64,000 bases of DNA, from NCBI GenBank assembly GCA_016806645.1, contig JACSYO010001608.1, positions 1 through 64,000 of the forward strand. Reading direction: 5' to 3'. The stretch comes from Ophiodon elongatus. Taxonomy: Eukaryota; Chordata; Actinopteri; Perciformes; Hexagrammidae. This document shows positions 59,134 to 64,000 of this stretch, one piece after another (position 1 is the first letter of the stretch; each line of letters begins with the position of its first letter). A program made the position numbers and the translations under genes. The notes below the pieces were generated by a model. That model was not told the DNA's origin. It was given only the letters and a program-made list of their open reading frames with translations, and did not search any database.

Positions 59134-60402
59134 AGAAGGTGGAGCTGGTGGACGACGTGCAGAAGTCGATCCTGCAGCTTCAGGCTGAGTGTGAGAAGCT
59201 TCACGAGACCACCAGAGGTCTGAGTGACGACAGCAGACGGAGGCGGAGCCACATCGAGGTGAACGCCCCCTCAGCTCCCCACGTCTGTGTTTAATGTTCG
59301 TCCTTCCTCCACACGTCCACCGCGTTGAGGAGGTGGAAGCCTCCAGAGACTCAGAGCAAGTTCCGGAAGCTAAACTAAGAACACACCAGACACTAATTAA
59401 CCAATGAGACTCAGGGGAGAGAACACAGGCAGGAAGTAAGACCAGACACGAGGGGAGTGACTATCAAAATAAAACAGGAAGCAAACTACAAACAAACCCG
59501 AGGACGGTGAAATGATACCTCAAGATCATCACCTGTTTTCATTTATGTAAACAAGACGTTTGTTGTGATGATTATATTGATCCTAAAGGTCCACGAGGAG
59601 CCGTAGAGGAGAGGATGCTCCTGCTCTCCTCCTCTGGTAATTATTGCTTCATATTTCTGCTGTTCGTGTCCACAGGAGCTGTTCAAGACCACGGAGGAGC
59701 TGGAGGAGAAGAAGGCCGACAAGCAGCTGGTGGAGAGCGGACTCGTGAGTAACGCAGTGTTTCGGTACTGTTGTCTCTTCCTGTTGTCTCTTCCTGTTGT
59801 CTTACTTCCTGTTGTCTCTTCCTGTTGTCTCTTCCTGTTGTCTCTTCCTGTTGTCTCTTCCTGTTGTCTTACTTCCTGTTGTCTCTTCCTGTTGTCTTAC
59901 TTCCTGTTGTCTCTTCCTGTTGTCTTACTTCCTGTTGTCTCTTCCTGTTGTCTCACTTCCTGTTGTCTCTTCCTGTTGTCTCACTTCCTGTTGTCTCTTC
60001 CTGTTGTCTCTTCCTGTTGTCACTTCCTGTTGTCTCTTCCTGTTGTCTCACTTCCTGTTGTCTCTTCCTGTTGTCTTACTTCCTCTTGTCTTACTTCCTG
60101 TTGTCCCCTCCTCTTGTCTTACTTCCTGTTGTCCCCTCCTGTTGTCTTACTTCCTGTTGTCTCACTTCCTGTTGTCTCCACACCTGCAGAAAGCTGATAA
60201 GTCTGCTCTGGAGAGCAAAGTGAGCCGTCTGCAGTTTGACTCAGTGACCGAGCAGCTGAACAACATGTTCCACGAGCTGCTGAGCCGAGTGACGGGTCAG
60301 GAGCAGGACTGGAGCAAGGTCATGGAGCGGCTCTCCACCGAGATGGAGTGTAAGGTAGGCCGCACACACCTGTGCCCTCACGCACACACACACCTGTGAC
60401 CT

Positions 60403-60433
<31 letters not shown>

Positions 60434-62516
60434 CTGTGCCCTCACACACACACCTGTGCCCTCACACACACACCTGTGCCCTCACACACACACACACACC
60501 TGTGACCTCACACACACACCTGTGCCCTCACACACACACACACCTGTGCCCTCACACACACACCTGTGACCTCACGCACACACCTGTGCCCTCACACACA
60601 CACCTGTGCCCTCACACACACACACACACACACCTGTGCCCTCACACACACACCTGTGCCCTCACACACACACACACACACACACACACCTGTGACCTCA
60701 CGCACACACCTGTGACCTCACACACACACCTGTGACCTCACGCACACACCTGTGACCTCACACACACACCTGTGACCTCACGCACACACACACCTGTGAC
60801 CTCACACACACACCTGGCCCTACACCACACACCTGTGACCTCACCACCACCTGTGCCCTCACACACACACCTGTGCCCTCACACACACACCTGTGCCCTC
60901 ACACACACACACACCTGTGCCCTCACACACACACCTGTGCCCTCACACACACACCTGTGCCCTCACACACACACCTGTGCCCTCACACACACACCTGTGC
61001 CCTCACACACACACCTGTGCCCTCACACACACACACCTGTGCCCTCACACACACACACACCTGTGCCCTCACACACACACCTGTGACCTCACACACACAC
61101 CTGTGACCTCACACGCACACACCTGTGACCTCACACACACACCTGTGACCTCACACACACACCTGTGCCCTCACACACACACCTGTGCCCTCACACACAC
61201 ACACCTGTGCCCTCACACACACCTGTGCCTCACACCACACACACACCTGTGCCCTCACACACACACCTGTGCCCTCACACACACACCTGTGCCCTCACAC
61301 ACACACACCTGTGCCCTCACACACACACACACCTGTGCCCTCACACACACACACACCTGTGCCCTCACACACACACCTGTGCCCTCACACACACACCTGT
61401 GCCCTCTCACACACACACCTGTGCCCTCACACACACACACCTGTGCCCTCACACACACACCTGTGCCCTCACACACACACACCTGTGCCCTCACACACAC
61501 ACACACCTGTGCCCTCACACACACACCTGTGACCTCACACACACACCTGTGACCTCACACGCACACACCTGTGACCTCACACACACACCTGTGACCTCAC
61601 ACACACACCTGTGCCCTCACACACACACACCTGTGCCCTCACACACACACACCTGTGCCCTCACACACACACCTGTGCCCTCACACACACACCTGTGCCC
61701 TCACACACACACACCTGTGCCCTCACACACACACACACACACCTGTGCCCTCACACACACACACCTGTGCCCTCACACACACACACACCTGTGCCCTCAC
61801 ACACACACCTGTGCCCTCACACACACACCTGTGCCCTCACACACACACCTGTGCCCTCACACACACACACCTGTGCCCTCACACACACACACCTGTGCCC
61901 TCACACACACACACCTGTGCCCTCACACACACACCTGTGCCCTCACACACACACCTGTGCCCTCACACACACACCTGTGCCCTCACACACACACACCTGT
62001 GCCCTCACACACACACCTGTGCCCTCACACACACACACCTGTGCCCTCACACACACACACACCTGTGCCCTCACACACACACCTGTGCCCTCACACACAC
62101 ACCTGTGACCTCACACACACACCTGTGCCCTCACACACACACCTGTGCCCTCACACACACACCTGTGCCCTCACACACACACCTGTGCCCTCACACACAC
62201 ACCTGTGACCTCACACACACACCTGTGACCTCACACACACACACCTGTGCCCTCACACACACACACACCTGTGCCCTCACACACACACCTGTGCCCTCAC
62301 ACACACCTGTGCCCTCACACACACCTGTGCCCTCACACACACACCTGTGCCCTCACACACACACACCTGTGCCCTCACACACACACACCTGTGCCTCAGC
62401 TGAACAGGATGGAGCTGGACTCGGTGAAGAAGCAGCTGGAGGTTCGATGGAAGAACATCCAGCAGAAGCTGCAGGCTCAGGCAGCTCCAGAGCAGGAGGA
62501 CGCCGCTGGCATCAGG

Positions 62517-62611
<95 letters not shown>

Positions 62612-63860
62612 AAGTGTCGGGTCAAATGTTCTCCTTTAACATCATTTACCACCAAACCAAAGCTTTCAGCATCTAGAACACTAAGTCAGCTGTGAGGAGA
62701 CTAGGTGAGGAGACTAGGTGAGGAGACTAGGTGAGGAGGAGACTAGGTGAGGAGACTAGGTGAGGAGGAGACTAGGTGAGGAGACTAGGTGAGGAGAAGA
62801 CTAGGTGAGGAGACTAGGTGAGGAGACTAGGTGAGGAGGAGACTAGGTGAGGAGAAGACTAGGTGAGGAGGAGACTAGGTGAGGAGGAGACTAGGTGAGG
62901 AGAAGACTAGGTGAGGAGGAGACTAGGTGAGGAGAAGACTAGGTGAGGAGGAGACTAGGTGAGGAGGGGACTAGGTGAGGAGACTAGGTGAGGAGGAGAC
63001 TAGGTGAGGAGGAGACTAGGTGAGGAGGGGACTAGGTGAGGAGGAGCCTAGGGGAGGAGACTAGGTGAGGAGGAGACTAGGTGAGGGACTAGGTGAGGAG
63101 GAGACTAGGTGAGGGACTAGGTGAGGAGGGGACTAGGTGAGGAGACTAGGTGAGGAGGGGACTAGGTGAGGAGGGGACTAGGTGAGGAGACTAGGTGAGG
63201 AGGAGCTTAGGTGAGGAGACTAGGTGAGGAGAGACTAGGTGAGGGACTAGGTGAGGACACGAGGTGAGGACACAAGGTGACGTCTCTGTGTGTCTCCAGG
63301 CAGCTGGTGGACCGGTTCCACTGCCTCTCCTGTGACCGACCTGTCGTCATGCACACACACGGACAGTGAGTTCAAACCGCTTCTTTATTTTATGGAAACG
63401 TCTCCACACGTAAAGATTTATATGTTTCCCCTAAAGTACTTCCTCCTCAGACTTCTTCCCCTAAAGTACTTCCTCCTCAGACTTCTTCCCCTAAAGTACT
63501 TCCTCCTCAGACTTCTTCCCCTAAAGTACTTCCTCCTCAGACTTCTTCCCCTAAAGTACTTCCTCCTCAGACTTCTTCCCCTAAAGTACTTCCTCCTCAG
63601 TCTTCTTCCCCTAAAGTACTTCCTCCTCAGACTTCTTCCCCTAAAGTACTTCCTCCTCAGACTTCTTCCCCTAAAGTACTTCCTCCTCAGACTTCTTCCC
63701 CTAAAGTACTTCCTCCTCAGACTTCTTCCCCTAAAGTACTTCCTGCCTCTGACACCAGGCACCTGGTGAAGCTGCCCTCCTCTCCTGGGTTCCCGTCCCA
63801 CAAGTCCATCAGGCCGTTCACTGTCTACGCTCTGGAGCAGTTCAGACAGCACTACAGGAG
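47242..63860 (+). CDS. qrich2: QRICH2-like protein, 3' end beyond the window
   Basis: Exons inferred: 47242-47574, 53230-53298, 54621-54734, 56167-56500, 56959-57044, 57133-57263, 57716-57809, 58304-58558, 59136-59258, 59676-59744, 60190-60354, 62400-62518, 63300-63365, 63759-63860; all phases fit (686 codons so far). It starts MSEEVIDLFELLNLAIGTPQ and GAVNFSALHALLHAVL, as in QRICH2 N termini. Coiled-coil stretches follow (exons 5-11). Exons 11-14 match the DUF4795 region: KADKSALESKVSRLQFDSVT, EQDWSKVMERLSTEM, then FHCLSCDRPV and SIRPFTVYALEQFRQHYR. QRICH2 is a sperm-flagellum/ciliary protein in mammals. The central Gln-rich region of the mammalian protein is absent. Exon 4 carries an in-frame 27 bp triplication. 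Intron 8 seems to use a GC donor. Most introns are filled with minisatellites. Confidence 0.88.
47636..48215. repeat. Cluster of ATT/ATA and AT microsatellites
   Basis: (ATT)n at 47636-47668 and (AAT)n at 47690-47714 are mutually complementary and could pair. Several (AT)n blocks and tatatgtatgtgt units follow (47868-48205). Open frames in both directions are artefacts. Confidence 0.95.
48365..48505. repeat. Second copy of a dispersed AT-rich repeat
   Basis: cagtcccattcagaaaaaca to gtgggggtcattttaat matches 31960-32165. Confidence 0.85.
48660..49090. repeat. 55-56 bp minisatellite, about 7 copies
   Basis: Unit contains tctgcatcctgcaggttgtt, ggctctagcgccgtgtcctt and tagagacccg. Confidence 0.95.
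49091..49915. other. qrich2 intron 1 sequence without a recognised feature
   Basis: GC-moderate; no splice-consistent exon found. A short open frame at 49098-49295 has no supporting signals. Confidence 0.5.
49916..50745 (+). repeat. Twelve-copy minisatellite carrying CTCF-like cores
   Basis: Unit of about 72 bp: agcttcatgtgttaaagctg, cattctctctcctga, ccaccagggggcgactcc, tctggttgtatagaagtca. Most copies hold an intact ccaccagggggcg; one has lost a G (near 50362) and one has a small deletion after it (near 50303). The first and last units are partial. The reverse-complement form is at 6080-6290. Confidence 0.95.
50890..50941. repeat. (CA)n microsatellite
   Basis: About 26 CA units. Confidence 0.97.
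51187..51440. repeat. 15 bp minisatellite gatgaaggaggagat
   Basis: About 17 units with an open + frame of Met/Lys/Glu repeats that ends at a donor-like caccatcag|gtgaga. Treated as intronic because no acceptor or similarity supports an exon. Confidence 0.9.
51715..53165. repeat. 20 bp minisatellite agcttctagagactcagatg, about 70 copies
   Basis: Near-perfect 20 bp rhythm for 1.45 kb. A block of about 300 bp (around 52600-52800) is repeated at about 52910-53110 with the same variant order, showing duplication of higher-order blocks. Each unit contains an imperfect palindrome around gcttctagag. Confidence 0.97.
53300..54620. other. qrich2 intron 2 with MITE-like sequence
   Basis: Contains aaggaaggtt/aaccttcct-type inverted motifs, a 19 bp repeat of ctgctgtaaagtgatcaaa (five copies, 53692-53785) and an imperfect hairpin with arms 54455-54476 and 54496-54517 (20 of 22 paired, loop 19). 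No transposase seen. Confidence 0.5.
55025..55073. repeat. Perfect 21 bp inverted repeat (hairpin)
   Basis: Arms 55025-55045 (gttagcgttagccgttagca then g) and 55053-55073 are exact reverse complements with a 7 bp loop. It lies in qrich2 intron 3. Confidence 0.95.
55285..56118 (+). mobile_element. 5'-truncated LINE 3' end
   Basis: Same family as 21371-24655 in the opposite orientation: it starts in the region encoding STSKSKAMVL and runs through GRRPRGRPRTRWRDYIS to the 3' end gataagaggatgaaaatgga followed by (tgga)n. A block around gagatgagtttcctctgtag is repeated four times at 55625-55800. Several frameshifts; inactive. Confidence 0.93.
56870..56886. repeat. (CA)n microsatellite, qrich2 intron 4
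   Basis: About 18 CA units spanning roughly 56850-56886, some 70 bp before exon 56959. Confidence 0.85.
57245..57455. repeat. Array of repeated splice donors after qrich2 exon 6
   Basis: The exon end caggtgtcccacctcag|gta and following aagaca are repeated eight to nine times at 24-25 bp intervals. Each copy keeps a good donor-like cag|gtaaag or ggg|taaag. Confidence 0.95.
57825..58182. repeat. Minisatellite ctagggggagacaccaggac, qrich2 intron 7
   Basis: About 15 units of 22-25 bp, starting 20 bp after the donor at 57810. Confidence 0.95.
58570..58705. repeat. 30 bp minisatellite, qrich2 intron 8
   Basis: About four units of aggaccaggtccactcagac plus ctgcagagtc, starting within 15 bp of the exon 8 end. 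Confidence 0.93.
59064..59128. repeat. (GT)n before qrich2 exon 9 acceptor
   Basis: About 32 GT units ending seven bases (ccctcag) before exon 59136. Confidence 0.97.
59770..60180. repeat. 13 bp minisatellite cttcctgttgtct, qrich2 intron 10
   Basis: About 30 pyrimidine-rich units running up to the acceptor of exon 60190. Confidence 0.96.
60358..62398. repeat. 2 kb minisatellite cctgtgccctcacacacaca, qrich2 intron 11
   Basis: About 95-100 units of 18-26 bp fill the intron from the donor (60355) to the acceptor. The last unit, cctgtgcctcag, is the acceptor of exon 62400 itself. Long frames of His/Thr/Pro repeats are artefacts. Confidence 0.97.
62519..62608. repeat. (GT)n of about 44 units forming a splice donor
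   Basis: Starts directly at the end of qrich2 exon 12 (atcaggaa|gtgtgtgt), so the donor GT is the first unit. Confidence 0.95.
62692..63290. repeat. Minisatellite actaggtgaggagg, qrich2 intron 12
   Basis: About 40 units of 11-16 bp, nearly every one containing the donor-like tag|gtgagga. Confidence 0.96.
63428..63745. repeat. 30 bp minisatellite of acceptor-like units before qrich2 exon 14
   Basis: Eleven near-identical units of ctaaagtacttcctcctcag plus acttcttccc. Each has a pyrimidine tract and an AG. The real acceptor (gacaccag, 63758) follows the last unit. Both strands stay open because 30 is a multiple of 3. Confidence 0.97.
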
Positions 63861-64000
63861 GTGAGGCCAGCAGGGGGCGCTGTGGTGACCAGCAGGGGGC
63901 GCTGTGGTGACTAGTCACCAGCAGGGGGCGCTGTGGTGACCAGCAGGGGGCGCTGTGGTGACTAGTCACCAGCAGGGGGCGCCAGAGTCTCAGTCACTCA
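63861..64000. repeat. Five CTCF-like cores at the right edge
   Basis: Units of accagcagggggcgctgtgg, some separated by tgactagtca, immediately after the qrich2 exon 14 donor. The core ccagcagggggcgc fits the CTCF consensus. May continue past the window. Confidence 0.85.

Noticed and set aside
60372..62695. His/Thr/Pro-rich frames of up to about 350 residues
   Set aside because: Translation of the cacacacctgtgccctca minisatellite in qrich2 intron 11.
63418..63969. Arg/Lys-rich minus-strand frame with 10-residue repeats
   Set aside because: Opposite strand of the 30 bp array and of qrich2 exon 14.

Overview
The window is nuclear DNA from a ray-finned fish, most likely a percomorph teleost. 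It has intron-split vertebrate genes with GT-AG splice sites, vertebrate polyadenylation signals, and a heavy load of fish-type repeats: an APE-type LINE with a (GGAT)n-type tail, a DIRS-like tyrosine-recombinase retroelement, tRNA-like SINE remnants and very many minisatellites. The gene set (srsf2, mfsd11, qrich2) resembles human 17q25. No CRISPR array, operon or tRNA/rRNA gene was seen.

Layout. 1-400 is a 5'-truncated LINE fragment (minus strand). 401-4472 is a huge array of a 27-29 bp unit that came from the reverse-transcriptase part of that LINE. 5040-9120 (+) encodes a secreted or GPI-anchored tandem serine protease whose second protease domain has lost catalytic residues. 11162-14451 (-) is a small cysteine-rich single-pass membrane protein with four coding exons. 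17224-18424 (+) is eif1, with a TATA/GC-box promoter and a poor start-codon context. 19835-31550 is a mobile-element and duplication zone: two GIMAP-like pseudogene fragments, a DIRS-like element split by a 3.3 kb LINE, and a tandem pair of about 1.6-1.8 kb segments. 35863-37153 (-) is srsf2 and 39062-43927 (+) is mfsd11, arranged head to head. 47242-63860 (+) is the first 14 coding exons of a qrich2-like gene that runs off the right edge.

Themes. Minisatellites occupy a large part of the intronic sequence, and in mfsd11 and qrich2 many start at, or are built from, the splice sites themselves: repeated donor sequences after qrich2 exon 6, repeated acceptor-like sequences before exon 14, and GT microsatellites touching splice sites. 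A roughly 72 bp unit carrying a CTCF-like core occurs twelve times in a row in qrich2 intron 1, and about three times in opposite orientation in a protease intron.

How the genes relate. They do not form one pathway. srsf2 (splicing regulator), eif1 (start-codon selection) and mfsd11 (membrane transporter-like) are broadly expressed genes; qrich2 is a ciliary/flagellar structural gene. All exon boundaries were inferred by eye from splice consensus, reading phase and family resemblance, without transcript data.
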